Shown in pieces: positions 10,724 through 23,700 of a DNA stretch of 64,000 nucleotides. The notes beneath the pieces were generated by a model. The model was given only the letters and a program-made list of their open reading frames with translations, was not told where the DNA came from and did no database searches. Each line of letters opens with the position of its first letter. The first letter of the stretch is position 1. The stretch comes from Jaltomata sinuosa (lineage: Eukaryota > Streptophyta > Magnoliopsida > Solanales > Solanaceae): NCBI GenBank assembly GCA_003996215.1, contig QJPP01000309.1, positions 1-64,000 on the forward strand, given 5' to 3'. The translations under genes and the position numbers were made by a program.

Positions 10724-13700
10724 ATGAAGCTAATAGTAGAAGTAATAGATGCTCATGATCTTATGCCCAAAGATGGTGAAGGATCAGCTAGTCCATTTGT
10801 AGAAGTTGATTTTGAAAACCAACTTAGCAAAACCAGAACAGTCCCAAAAAATCTCAACCCCACTTGGAACCATAAACTCATCTTCCATCATGATGATATA
10901 AAAAATCATCGATACAAACACATTGAAGTTTCTGTGTATCACGAGAGAAGGCCTATTCCGGGGAGAAACTTCCTTGGAAGGGTGAGAATTCCTTGCTCAA
11001 ATATAGTCAAGAAAGGGGAAGAAGTTTATCAAAGATTCCAACTTGAAAAGAAATGGTTTTCCTCATTTGTTAAAGGAGAGATTGGCCTCAAAATATACAT
11101 TTCACCACAATCTGATCCAAATTTATATCCTCAAAAATCTTCTATCCAGCCAACCCAAAAATCTTCTAGTCCAAATATCCCTTCTACCGAAAATCCAGAA
11201 CAATTAGATAATCCACCAACTTCACTTCCTGCCCCTGAAGTTTCTAGTCTAGATACTCCTAAAGCTAGTAATAGTTCAGAAGTACTAAAGACTGAAAACA
11301 CTGCAATTTCTGCTGCTGATCAGTCTTCAAGCTTTGCTGTAGTAGAAAAACCTGGTCATCTTACTCCAAGTGAGCAGGCCACCGAATCAGTTCAGCACAT
11401 TGAAGAAAGATCTCAATTTATTTTCAAGCACCAAGCTATGCAGCAGCCAGTCATATCAATAAGGAAGAGACCAGGTGTCCAACCGCCAATGCAGCATCAA
11501 GTAGACCACCCCCGAGCTATTCATGGCCACCCAGGTGTCCAACTGCCAATGCAGCATCAAGTAGACCACCCCCGAGCAATTCATAGCCACCCAGGCGTCC
11601 AACCGCCAATGCAGCATCAAGTAGACCAACCCCGAATGATGTATAACCATCCTAAAGATGAGTATGAGCTGAAGGACACGAATCCTCAGCTTGGTGAGCA
11701 ATGGCCACGTGGTGGAGGTTACGGAGGAAGAGGATGGATGAACAGTGATAGATATGCTAGCACATACGACCTTGTGGAGCAGATGTTTTATCTTTATGTT
11801 CGAGTTGTTAAGTCCAAAGATCTTCAACCAAGTGTCCTCACCGGTAGCTGTGATCCATATGTGGAAGTGAAGATGGGGAATTACAAAGGAAGGACAAAGC
11901 ATTTTGATAAGAAAATGAATCCTGAGTGGAACCAGGTATTTGCTTTCTCTAAAGATCGAATTCAGTCTTCAGTTCTTGAAGTTTATGTTAAGGATAAAGA
12001 TATGATGGGAAGAGATGATAATCTTGGAAGGGTGGTTTTTGACTTGAATGAGGTCCCAAGAAGAGTTCCTCCTGATAGTCCCCTGGCTCCTCAATGGTAC
12101 AGACTGGATGATCGACGAGGAGAAGGGAAAGTAAGAGGGGAGATCATGCTTGCTGTTTGGATGGGAACACAAGCAGATGAAGCATTTTCAGATGCCTGGC
12201 ATGCAGATGCTGCCTTTGTTCATGGAGACGGGGTTATGAGCGTTAGGTCCAAAGTTTATGTCTCTCCAAAACTTTGGTACCTCAGAGTAAATGTTATTGA
12301 AGCTCAAGACATCATCCCGAATGACCAGAGTCGACTCCCTGAAGTTTTTGTGAAAGCTCAGGTGGGAAATCAGGTGCTCAAGACCGATATATGCCCTGCT
12401 CGAACAGCAAATCCAATGTGGAATGAGGATTTGGTTTTTGTAGCTGCTGAGCCTTTTGAGGAGCAGCTAGTCCTCAGCATTGAGGACCATGTTCACCCTA
12501 TGAAAGATGAGATTCTTGGAAGGATAAGTTTTCCACTCAACACATTCGAGAAGAGGCTTGACCACCGGCCTGTCCATTCTCGCTGGTTCAACCTTGAGAA
12601 ATTTGGTTTTGGTTCCTTGGAAGATGACAGGAGGAAAGAGCTCAAGTTTTCAAGCAGAGTTCACCTCAGAGTATGTCTTGAAGGTGGATATCATGTGCTA
12701 GATGAATCAACCATGTACATAAGTGATCAAAGGCCAACAGCACGACAGCTGTGGAAGCCACCGGTGGGAATATTGGAAGTTGGCATATTAGGTGCAGAAG
12801 GGCTTCTTCCAATGAAGATGAAGGACAGCAGAGGAAGCACAGATGCCTATTGTGTGGCTAAATATGGCCAGAAATGGGTAAGAACAAGAACCATTCTTGA
12901 CACTTTCAGCCCCAAATGGAATGAGCAATACACTTGGGAAGTGTATGATCCTTGCACAGTTATCACATTGGGTGTCTTTGATAACTGCCACTTGGGAGTT
13001 GAGAAGCAAGGGACTGGAGCAGCACGAGACTCACGAATAGGGAAGGTGCGTATAAGATTATCAACATTGGAATCTCATCGAATTTACACTCATTCTTATC
13101 CCCTTCTTGTTCTGCACCCATCAGGGGTTAAGAAAATGGGGGATCTCCAATTAGCAGTAAGATTCACAAGCCTCTCTTTAGCTAACATGATACATACTTA
13201 TGGCCACCCTTTGCTTCCCAAAATGCACTACCTTCATCCCTTCACTGTCAACCAAGTAGACAGCTTGAGATACCAAGCTATGAGCATTGTTGCTGCTAGA
13301 CTTGCTAGAGCTGAACCACCACTCAGGAAAGAAGTTGTAGAGTACATGCTAGATGTGGATTCCCACATGTGGAGTATGAGAAGAAGCAAGGCTAATTTCT
13401 TTAGGATCATGTCACTTCTTTCAGGCATAATCTCTGTTAATCGATGGTTTGGTGATGTATGTCACTGGAAAAATCCAGTCACCTCAGTCTTGGTTCACAT
13501 CCTCTTCCTGATACTGATCTGGTATCCGGAGTTGATTCTTCCAACTATGTTTCTCTACATGTTCCTCATTGGACTATGGAACTATCGGTTCCGGCCAAGG
13601 CACCCTCCTCACATGGACACTAAGCTTTCATGGGCAGAAACAGTGCACCCTGATGAGCTTGATGAAGAATTCGACACGTTTCCAACGTCTAGGCCCCACG

Positions 13701-14008
13701 ACATTGCTCGAATGAGGTACGATAGGCTGAGAAGTGTGGCCGGAAGGATTCAGACCGTGGTTGGAGACATAGCAACACAAGGGGAGAGGCTGCAGGGGGT
13801 GCTAAGCTGGAGAGATCCAAGAGCGACCAGCTTGTTTATCATGTTCAGTCTTTTTGCTGCAGTTATGCTTTACGTGACTCCCTTCAGAGTGGTGGCTTTA
13901 GTTGCTGGATTATATATGTTAAGGCATCCCAGGTTCAGAAGCAAGATGCCTTCTGTTCCCAGCAACTTCTTCAAGAGATTACCAGCTAGAACAGATAGCA
14001 TGCTGTGA
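10724..14008 (+). CDS. Multiple C2 domain and transmembrane region protein (MCTP), four C2 domains
   Basis: A single exon codes 1094 residues from the ATG at 10724, preceded by GGGAGGGAGAT. C2 domains lie at about 1-125, 354-475, 517-640 and 681-815; the first is separated by a Pro/Ser/Gln-rich linker. The C-terminal phosphoribosyltransferase-C domain (about 900-1094) contains two hydrophobic regions (917-955 and 1036-1066) expected to anchor the protein in the ER. Plant MCTPs (FTIP1, QUIRKY and relatives) tether ER to plasma membrane, often at plasmodesmata, through C2-lipid contacts and affect cell-to-cell transport. The four-C2 layout is like the QUIRKY/MCTP15-16 type, but I cannot name the ortholog. 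The linker has a three-copy 20-residue repeat. The gene converges on NRPA2, whose stop is 699 bases away. Confidence 0.95.
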   Translation: MKLIVEVIDAHDLMPKDGEGSASPFVEVDFENQLSKTRTVPKNLNPTWNHKLIFHHDDIKNHRYKHIEVSVYHERRPIPGRNFLGRVRIPCSNIVKKGEEVYQRFQLEKKWFSSFVKGEIGLKIYISPQSDPNLYPQKSSIQPTQKSSSPNIPSTENPEQLDNPPTSLPAPEVSSLDTPKASNSSEVLKTENTAISAADQSSSFAVVEKPGHLTPSEQATESVQHIEERSQFIFKHQAMQQPVISIRKRPGVQPPMQHQVDHPRAIHGHPGVQLPMQHQVDHPRAIHSHPGVQPPMQHQVDQPRMMYNHPKDEYELKDTNPQLGEQWPRGGGYGGRGWMNSDRYASTYDLVEQMFYLYVRVVKSKDLQPSVLTGSCDPYVEVKMGNYKGRTKHFDKKMNPEWNQVFAFSKDRIQSSVLEVYVKDKDMMGRDDNLGRVVFDLNEVPRRVPPDSPLAPQWYRLDDRRGEGKVRGEIMLAVWMGTQADEAFSDAWHADAAFVHGDGVMSVRSKVYVSPKLWYLRVNVIEAQDIIPNDQSRLPEVFVKAQVGNQVLKTDICPARTANPMWNEDLVFVAAEPFEEQLVLSIEDHVHPMKDEILGRISFPLNTFEKRLDHRPVHSRWFNLEKFGFGSLEDDRRKELKFSSRVHLRVCLEGGYHVLDESTMYISDQRPTARQLWKPPVGILEVGILGAEGLLPMKMKDSRGSTDAYCVAKYGQKWVRTRTILDTFSPKWNEQYTWEVYDPCTVITLGVFDNCHLGVEKQGTGAARDSRIGKVRIRLSTLESHRIYTHSYPLLVLHPSGVKKMGDLQLAVRFTSLSLANMIHTYGHPLLPKMHYLHPFTVNQVDSLRYQAMSIVAARLARAEPPLRKEVVEYMLDVDSHMWSMRRSKANFFRIMSLLSGIISVNRWFGDVCHWKNPVTSVLVHILFLILIWYPELILPTMFLYMFLIGLWNYRFRPRHPPHMDTKLSWAETVHPDELDEEFDTFPTSRPHDIARMRYDRLRSVAGRIQTVVGDIATQGERLQGVLSWRDPRATSLFIMFSLFAAVMLYVTPFRVVALVAGLYMLRHPRFRSKMPSVPSNFFKRLPARTDSML
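11476..11655 (+). repeat. Coding minisatellite, 3 x 60 bp, in the MCTP linker
   Basis: Three consecutive 60-bp units encode a 20-residue repeat with core GVQPPMQHQVDHPRAIH. Units one and two are nearly identical, and the third diverges at its end (QPRMMYNH). The period is exactly a multiple of three, so copy-number change would keep the frame. It lies between C2 domains one and two. Confidence 0.9.
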
Positions 14009-14706
14009 CGCAAGAGGCTCAAAATTCAGTTCTTTTCTTTTTCCGGTCTGTATTTCAAAATAATAGTTTCATGTTTAATCCTTTTTATAAGTTGCAGTTT
14101 ATGTAAACTTCCAAGACAATATATGAATTTACCCTTGATTTTAGATTTTGGTCACTACAACAGGTGAGAAGATTGCTTTTAATTTAAGAATATAAAAGCT
14201 ACTGTATGGCCAAAATAATTTATCTCATGAAAGTGAATTAGAAGTATACTGGGATAAGCAAAAATATTGGCTGCAAGAGAGCCACAACAATGACAGCCCC
14301 TACAATGTACAAAAAGCTATAACATATAAAGTATAAAGCACATAGTTCTATAGTTTGTTCTACACTTCACAGGGCCATCTTCATAGTGCCAGGAAGGTCG
14401 TTGCACCTCTTGAGCCACACAGCAAACCTGTACAACTCGGGATTCTTACTGATGAGACATATTTTGACCCCTTCTGCACTATGAGATGACAAGCATATAT
14501 GCAGCACACTTTCTTTCTCGGTAGCTCACTAGAAACTGGCCTTTTGATGTCTAAACCAAATCAACCTGCCAGAATCAAGTTATCTGATGCTGCAAACCCT
14601 TTTGTGGACATATTGCACATTGGAAGAGCACAGTTACAGATGAAATGGGCATCAAGCTCCTGCTTGCTTCTAGACATTAGAATATTTCAACTGCCAGAAA
14701 CGCGTC
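14009..14706. other. Convergent 3' region of MCTP and NRPA2
   Basis: The 698 bases between the two stop codons should hold both 3' untranslated regions, running toward each other. I see no separate gene. Confidence 0.5.
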
Positions 14707-17700
14707 TCAAGCTCCAGCCCCATTACTTAGTTTGAGGGTCATCTTGATGTTCATGGCTGCCAGTTCAGCCGCTAGATATTTAAACACGTAAGGCATTGCA
14801 ACAGTCTCCATTCCTTTACTGGAACGGCAAGCAAGACAAGTAACCTTTTTGGGTTCTCTAGCAGGTGGCAGACCAAAAATAGCTTGTACTGCTCGTTTTG
14901 GCGGGGGCTGGATTATTGATGATGTTAGGACACTTCCACATTCAGAACACACATCTGCAATGTGATGGTCTGAGCTGGTATGAAGTCTATCATGCAGCAA
15001 ATATGCTGCTCCATGAGCAAGGAGTGAATCCCGTTCCATTTCTCCAAAGCGGACACCTCCACCACGCTTTCTCCCCTTGATGGGCTGCCGAGTGATCTGG
15101 TCTACCGTTCCAGTAGAACGGACCTGTACAGCAAAACAAGCAAATATCAGTATCCAATTTAACCTGACAAGGAATGAGGATATATAAAGTAAGAATATAT
15201 GGAAATCCAATTTATCAAACTTAACCTGGTCTTTTTTTCTTTTTCTTTTTTTGTGTTTGTGTGTGTGGTGGTGGTAGTTTTGGGGGGGGGGGGGGATGAA
15301 ATCTGTCAACCCCAGAGTGCATAAGATACATTTAATAATATATTTAATGAATTATTCAAGCAGGAAAGGGAAACTAGGTAGAAGAAGCATTTAGTGATCT
15401 TGGTTTCATTTAGAAGTCAATGTTGAGCACGAACATTGCATTCTTTTCTTGTTTTAGCTCCCAATTTTCAAACTTAACAGTTCACATCAGATTCGAGCAC
15501 AGGAGGTGGTATGTAAACAGTTATTCATCAAACAGAGTCAATGTTTGCTACCCTTGATGAAAACATCAATCAGCGTAAAAGGGTCAAAGGGGGCAGGAAG
15601 AATAATCAGGATTATTCATTCTAATATCAGGGTGATACTAACCTGAAATTTATCGGAAACCATGTGTCGCAGACGCTGATAATAAACAGGTCCAATAAAT
15701 ATTTCACAAGTCAGTTCTGTCCCATATACTCCACTATATAGTACCTCCACACCATGGTGATTGAAACCACAAGCCGTTAACATGGAACCAAGTTCATCCA
15801 CCAGTGAACTGGATTCTGATTCTGATTCCTTCATTGTGTTGGAAAACGGCGTTGCATCAACAAACTTCCCATGTAAAGCACCTCCCTGTTAGGAGATTGC
15901 ATATATATAAAGAGTCTTCAGTATATATGTCATCCATGTCAAGCTTGATGAACAATATATTCCATAAACGACAGATATCTTCAGCATATGAAGCCATCGC
16001 CCAATAGACAAATATAAACTACCACAAAAACTACTTGAAGATATCATTAATAAATAAAACCATAAGTGGCGGAAGAGAAAACATACCTTAGCAGCAATTG
16101 ACTCCAACAGCATAGCAATCGTCATCCTTGAAGGGAAAGCATGAGGATTAATAATAAGATCTGGCCTCATTCCTGTAACTCCTGAGAAGGGCATATCAAT
16201 ATCAGGCCATAATTGAGAGCAAACACCCTTTTGCCCATGTCGGCTGCTAAATTTATCACCAATTACAGGATTCCTGGAGCGCCTAAAACGTATATTCGCC
16301 TGCCCAGAAGAAATGAAAATGTTAGTCATAAGTTGAATAATTTGAAGTTTTTTGAAGTCATGACACCAGAGTAAGTTTTTTAGCTAAGAGAGAGGATGTG
16401 TCCATCATGAACTAACAAAGTTTTTGTTATTACAACAACAAAAGAATCTGACAAGTAACAATAGTTGCAAAATTTGACAGGCACAATAAACCTTCAACTG
16501 CAGCATCAAAGGGACCATCCCATACTTTAGAAGACAGACAGTAAATATTACCAAAAAAACCCTGAAGAACATGAAATTGTGAATCTTCCAAGGCAGACAT
16601 GAATACCCAAGAAAACATCAACTTACCTTAATACAATGAAATACAATTACATCAGAGACCAAGAAAGAAGTTACCCATAGCTCGAGAAGTTCCAGTCACA
16701 GACGTATGTCATTGACTAAGAGGTTTGTCCTGTAGGTTCCCGTTTTGCCTTAAAAAGAACTTGGTAAAAAATGCAACTCCTGGTCAAAATCAGGTGATTC
16801 TCTCATAGTTCTCATAATTAATAAGCTGCTGATATCCAGTAAAATATTCCATAGAAAGATTGAGAAGGCATAAATTTGAGGAGTTGGGTAGGCGTGGGGG
16901 AGGACAACATTAAGTTATGTACCATTGTTAGATCAGTAATCTCAGAAGCAGGGAAAGAATTGAAGCCAATGGGCCACCTCAAAGTCAGAAGTCAGGTTCT
17001 CAATCAATCCAGGGGAAGTTAAACCGTGACGTTATCACAGAAAGCAACCAGGAAAAACAGATTATAACACTGAGGTCACTCTCCTTAACAGTTGTCAGCT
17101 AAGTTGTTTGCCAACAACCAACAGGATGTTGTTCAGCCATCCATTTGTTTCCGACTAACAACTCCAAAATCCATTCTCAAGCATAGGAATTAACAACTTG
17201 CCAAGGTGAATAAACACTACTACCTTAAAACTAAGGGACAAAGGAAAGTAGAAGTACCATTCCCATGCTCCCTCACTTTTCTCTTTCCCATCCCTAACCA
17301 GGTGCAATTCTATATAATACATTTGGAGATGCTGAATTGTACGCCAAGGATTAATCTAAACTTTCATCTCTTTCACCTAATGAAAGCAAGGGACTCGAGG
17401 AAAAGAGGGATCGATAATCCTGGATGAGAACTCGCATAGCAGAATCCAATTGGATATCGGGAAGGATCTTCGAGAAGATGGATAACAACGCATCCAAGGA
17501 AGAATCTGAACTACACAAGAGGAAGCAATTTGATACAGAATCTGAGTGCCCTATAAATGCTAACATTATGTGATTATAGCTGTTGTTAGCTGGTGATGAT
17601 ACGCCACAGAGGTGGCAGACACACTATAGCTCCTGAAGTTCTGGATATAACTACTGAACTCAGATAAGACATCAATTTAAGCACTGGAGTTCTTTTTATA

Positions 17701-20700
17701 AGACTGAGAAATCCCCGAGGGCTAGTGGTGCACGATTTGAAACTCCGCGGCTTAAATGCCAAGATTTTGTTTGTGGCAGGATTTGAAGCAGTGATGTGCG
17801 TCTAACTCACACATCACACGTTGCAATCTTACTATGATGCCGAAGCCCCAAGGGCAAGGTGTTGGAAAGTCTTATGTGTCAGTGGTTGCAAATCAGAACC
17901 GAGGAATAAGGGAAGTTGTTTGAACTAATTGAAGAAGAAAATCGTATTGAGCAGAAGAAGCAATTCAGATCAACATCTAAAGAGGTCGAAGGCCAGTGTA
18001 AGCTATGGTAGCAAACAAATAAGGAATAAATACAGATGTTATTCACTTTTTAAGAATATCAGCAGAGCATTATACGATTATGAATGGACTACTTCATGAT
18101 AAGGATTTCTGTATATTTTATTAAATATGGGTGGTATCCACCTATGGGAGCTTCATAGACTAAATTATTCACTTACACTCACCCACTCCTTTTTCCAAAA
18201 GATTTTAGGTTAATGTTCCACCTGCCGAAAACTTTATCCTAACATCACAAAACCTTATTTTGCGTCTCGACAGTTTATAAATCAACCATTAGACACAGCA
18301 ATTTCAGGAATCACAGCAGTTTAAACAACTTTAGACCATGAAGGGGATAACTCATAAACACACGCTTTAAGAAATTCAACCAGGAGGAAAGATGTATTTA
18401 AGCCAACATATGGGTCTGTTTCGGAACACTAAGATCATGATGAGAGCTAAGCAGATCTTACTTTGCAATATATTTTGAAGTTTATATTGATCTAGTTGAA
18501 CCCAGTTTGTCTTCGGTCCCTGCTTGGTAAACGTTGGCGTTAATCAGGATTTCTTTCAATTCATTGCCAAACTTATGGATCTAGATCAATTTTTTATTAA
18601 CTTGCATGCCAAATATTTCATATACATCAAAGGCACTAAACTAATGTAACGTATAGCAAAATAAATTGCATGTAAAGTAGTATTAAAAATATTGTCAATG
18701 TATGACGGGGTACATGGAGTGTTTTTTACTCCCAACTCTAGATTAAGGCTCTTTAAAATGACAAGCACATCTTTGAGATGTAAAGGGAGAACAGGGACTT
18801 GCCAGCTTCTGCTGTACGGCCAACAAAGCACACAAGAAAGTGCACCTTTATGGTCTAAAAGCAGCTTAAGGAGATTTTGATTGCTGAATTTAATACCAAG
18901 GAAATGTATACATATTTATTTTTTTATGAACGTGGTGTCTGGGCCAGCTTTCGTGCACCTCGCCTAAATCCACGGGATACCTGCCACCTCCTACCAGCAC
19001 CAAGTACCAAGTAACTCTGTTCACCAAGGCTAGAGCAGATGGGAAGAATCACCTAGTGTTTTTTTGTCTCCACTAGGATTTGAACCTAAGACCTCAGGCC
19101 TCATGGTTCTTTAACCCACTTCTTTGACCACCACGCCACACCCTTGGGTGCAGAAATGTGTACATATTAATCAGTGTTTCTTACATAAAGAGACTGGAGA
19201 GGATGTAATTCAACACTTCAACCACTGTAAAGTAACTTATAAACTATTGCAGTCGATGCTGAATCTATTTGGGATAAGAGCTACACAATGCCTAGAACTC
19301 TGAAATAGTAACTAAGAAGCTGCAGAATGGGCAGAAGCTGCACAACCTGGGATATCACTCCACAAGTTATAATGTGAACAACACGGAGTCAAATGAACTC
19401 TATAACTTTTGAAGGAAAAGAAAATTTAATCATAAAGCTCTATAGGACCCATTTTGTGAATAAACTACAATTCTATAGGACTTTGCTGTCTCTGGTTTTT
19501 TTTGTAGTACACACCTCTTGCTACTCACACAGATGATCGAAAGGAGTTCTGTAGAAGGGAACTCTTCCCCATACAGTTCGCAAGTACCTCTAGCATAATA
19601 GGAGCACCTTCTGGCAATACCCTTACCAAAAACGATTAGCTTTGAGCTGCGACGACTATGACAATAAAGCATCAGATAGTAAAAGCTCATAGGCCAATGT
19701 ATATATCGAAATTCAAGAGAAATAGAAAACAAAAGATAAAGGAATTACACCAACTTATATATCGAATTCAAGAGAAATAGAAAGCAAAAGGTAAAAGAAT
19801 TACACCAACTTAAATATCCTAACAAAGAGGATAACAATAGAAGTGGATTAGAAACCCAGAAAAGTAACAATAGAGATGTATCTTCTCAAAGTCAAATATA
19901 TCTAGGAATTGCTCACCTTCTGCAGATGTGTTTTATTTTTCACATCGACAGCAACATAATCAACAACAACAGGCTCCGAACCCTTCAACTTCATACTAGT
20001 TGTCTGACTGGTTATTTCATTGTAAATGCTACAATATGGCTCATTTGGATTAATCCTCTGCAAGCAAATGATCATGTTGGTTCAGGTGCAACTTGACTCA
20101 CCAAAAAATAGAAAAAAGAAAAGACATCCAGTTACCTGCCCCACATATGGAAGACCATCAGAATCAATCAACTGATGAGACGACTTATCCAGATTGCTTC
20201 TTCTAAACAATCTCTGAGCACGATCAGATTTGGCGCTTTGCTCAGTCAAGTCAATGGTTTCTGTCTGCAAATCAGAAGATCACACATTGGTCAATAAAAG
20301 ATGTCTACATGAAAGATCAGAAAACTTGCCTCCACTAAGAGTAGTAGGATAAGCAGTTTAGCAAGGGAAGGATCAAATACATAAGAAACCAAAAACCCAA
20401 AATAGGAAAAAGAACAGTGATCTGTTTTCCATTCTCCGACCCTCCGACTAAAGAACAGAAACAAAAAGACAATCAAGTATCAAACTTTGTGGTGTTGTTT
20501 GTGGTCTCAGAAAGAAGGTTTTGAATTGATGAGAAGAAAATTTGTGAACTCAATGTTTTACCCTTGTACGATACTTCATTAGTTTTTCCTCCCATTTTAT
20601 GTAACGACCAAATATCTTATCATCCTTCCGAAAACTTGTCATAGATAAACATTGGTGCTCAAAAATTTAAAACTCCACCAATTTAGCGTCAAAAGGAAAA

Positions 20701-23700
20701 TCACAGTTCAGTAGATGTATTTGTATGGGAAAAAAATAGGTTGAACAAAAAATCGTTTTTGTATCAATCCAAGTCCAAAAGGGATTTTAAAAGGTCAAAT
20801 GATACCTGGTATATATGCCCATGACACATACCACGATCTACAGATGACTTATTTAAGACCATAGCGTCCTCCATGTCATATCTGCATAAAATGAAGATAT
20901 GTATTTTATGTTTCCGCTGATAGAAAAAGACAAGGCACGGTACAGAACTCTTACCCTGAATAAGCCAAAACTGCCACAATTGCATTTGTTCCTAATGGAT
21001 AGTCATCAACGCAGTACTTCTCATAAGCTTTTGTGCGTACAATTGGAGTTTGAGGGGTCTGTAAAGATCCATTTTTCCCCAAAAAAGATCAGACGGAAGG
21101 GATAAAATAATATCTCAAAAGCGAGAACATTATCAACATAAGTTCTCAAGTCTTAACAGGTACAGCTGTTACAAGGAAATGACATCCAGTTCAAGGCGCA
21201 GAATTATATAGAAACGATCACAAAGAAGTCTCACCCATCAAAAAATTATAACTCAGTTAAAAAAAAATTGATTCCATAAATTCAATGGAGAAAACGACTT
21301 GCGAACCAGTGGCATGTGAAACTAGATTTTCCCACAGGTACTCCAACAACAGCAAAAACAACACCATAAAGAGTGTTTATTGAATATGTTAAACATGCAC
21401 GGACTGATAGTCTCATAAAACTATCCTATTCGAAGATGATCCACCTTCCCCACCGTCGTAAAGAATCTTTCAGCTGAATGCTTGCTTGCTATGCACTTTT
21501 ACAAGATAAAAAGAAATAATGCCATAGATGCATAACACATAAAATAATCAACTCACTGTAGCAAACATCACATGGTCACTCTTTTTTTGAGAAAAGGCAA
21601 TTGAAGTTTTGGTCATACTCCAAGTCACCAGATGAAACAGCAAGAACATGAGCATCAATTTCAAACATAACATAATCCAGAGCATAGCTACTACACCATA
21701 ATCCATTCGTGCTTTTATTATTTCTTCTATTCCCTGTACAATATGGAAACGGTATGTTTCAATCCCTTTCACTAATCCCATACATCTCTTGCCCTTCTGC
21801 CTCTACATCCCTTCCACAAGAAAAAATACACAAAAGTGCTGACACAAGCACCAAATTCTCAACAATCACTTTAAAAACTCTTTTAAATAAGGTGCCATTG
21901 TACTCAAACTTGAGGGCTGGCAACAACTAACTCATGAACGCATCGAATTGCAAATAATAATCAGGACAAACCTGAAGATGATATAACTTTTGATCAGCAC
22001 GACAATTTAATGCTTGTGAGGAGAAACCCATTGTTTGTTTACCCATCTGCACATCGATGAAACATGAGATACAATAATGTAGCCTCAGCAGTCTATATAA
22101 CATTATCCACAAATCATTTCAACTAAACTCAATACCTGACACTGATACATATTACGTGGACTCTGATTATGATCAGACCAAGGTGTAAGATTGCCAACAA
22201 CACTCAAAATATTAGTTGGATGAATTTCCCGATGTGTGGCAGGGAATATGGTTTTCCTTCCTCCATCTCCACCATCCGGGCAGCTTATCTCCATATATAC
22301 CTGCACATTACAAATACACAACCTTGCAATCATTATATTGGAGGTTCTCATTAGTAATAAAATTCATCACGTTCATGTTTGTTGCTACAAAAAGATAAAA
22401 GTTGGCAAAGGAAAAGCAAGAAATGTAGAACCCACCTGTTCAAAGGGTCCAATGAGTTCAAGATCATTGCCTTCTTCAGCAGGTGCAGAGATACTTCTTA
22501 CAGGACGAACAAACCTAGAAGGAGATGTGAACAGATATAGGCCTGGATATGCTCCATTCATGCTCAAAGGGATGTATCCAACCTCCAAATCAACTGGAAT
22601 CTACTGTGCAGTAGGTGCATAATAAGTCACTAAGCAAAAGATTTTTCACTAAAAGAAGTCAATAAAAAACAAACCGATGATGTTGATGACAATTTCAATC
22701 TCCGCAAGTGGGTAACAGCTTTCTCAACTAAATCCGATGGCATATAGCCCGCAATACGACCATCCAGTAGGACAGACAGCAATTCAGGAGGACCAGCTTG
22801 CACAAGCTTTGGTGATGACGGTGTCATTCCAATTGCAATCAGCACATTCAATATGGACATCCGCATTTTGAAGAAGTCTTTAACATTGCCCTTCAAATCA
22901 TAGTATGAGGTTATGCCTGTGACAAAATGATTGCATTAAGTGGAGAGAGCTAATATTGTACTGTGTATTACAAATAAAGTGGAAAAACTAATCAAAGGCA
23001 ATAGGATTTGGACCTACAGTCATAAATATGAATGCATTTAGTGCTAAAATTCAATAGTTGACTAATAAAGAACAAGGACACAATGTAATACCATAACTAG
23101 ATCAGGACCTCATATTTCCTGTGTGATATGAGTTGTTTAATTAGTGATGTGAATACGACGCAAGGGAGTTAGTGATATGCGCAGCAAATAATGGGCTATT
23201 GGAGCAATGCATGTAGCAGTATAAAACAGGAAATTGCAGTAAGAGTAAAATTAGGGGAGAAAAATTCCCACAAAACGTTTGTGTAACCTTCACCCCTGAT
23301 ATTACCAGTTAATATGAACTCTGCCAAAAAATGGTGACTGGATTTCACCTCTTGCAGAATCAATATTTTTTTTGACAAAGGTAACAAGTCTCTCGCAGAA
23401 TCAATATGATGGGGAGAAAAATTATTGTTAACGCAGAACATGAGGAACATTGTCCTGGGCGAGAATATAAAAGTTCCTTGGACAATGGGAGCAAGAGCGA
23501 GATTTCATAACAGAAAAAGGTTAAGGAAAATAAGAGTAAAAACAAGATTACATCCACAAATTTAGGTAGGTGAATACAACTGATATTACAAGAAAAAGGA
23601 ACTTACGGCAAGATGCAGTCATATGATTAAGCAACCCACATGGCTCCCCATCAGGTGTGTGAACAGGACAAAGGAATCCCCAAGATCTGAAAAATGGTGG

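Noticed and set aside
22590..22680. NRPA2 exon 18 starting at TTGATTTGG
   Set aside because: That acceptor shifts the frame; the AG four codons' worth of bases upstream gives I-P-V-D-L-E in phase.
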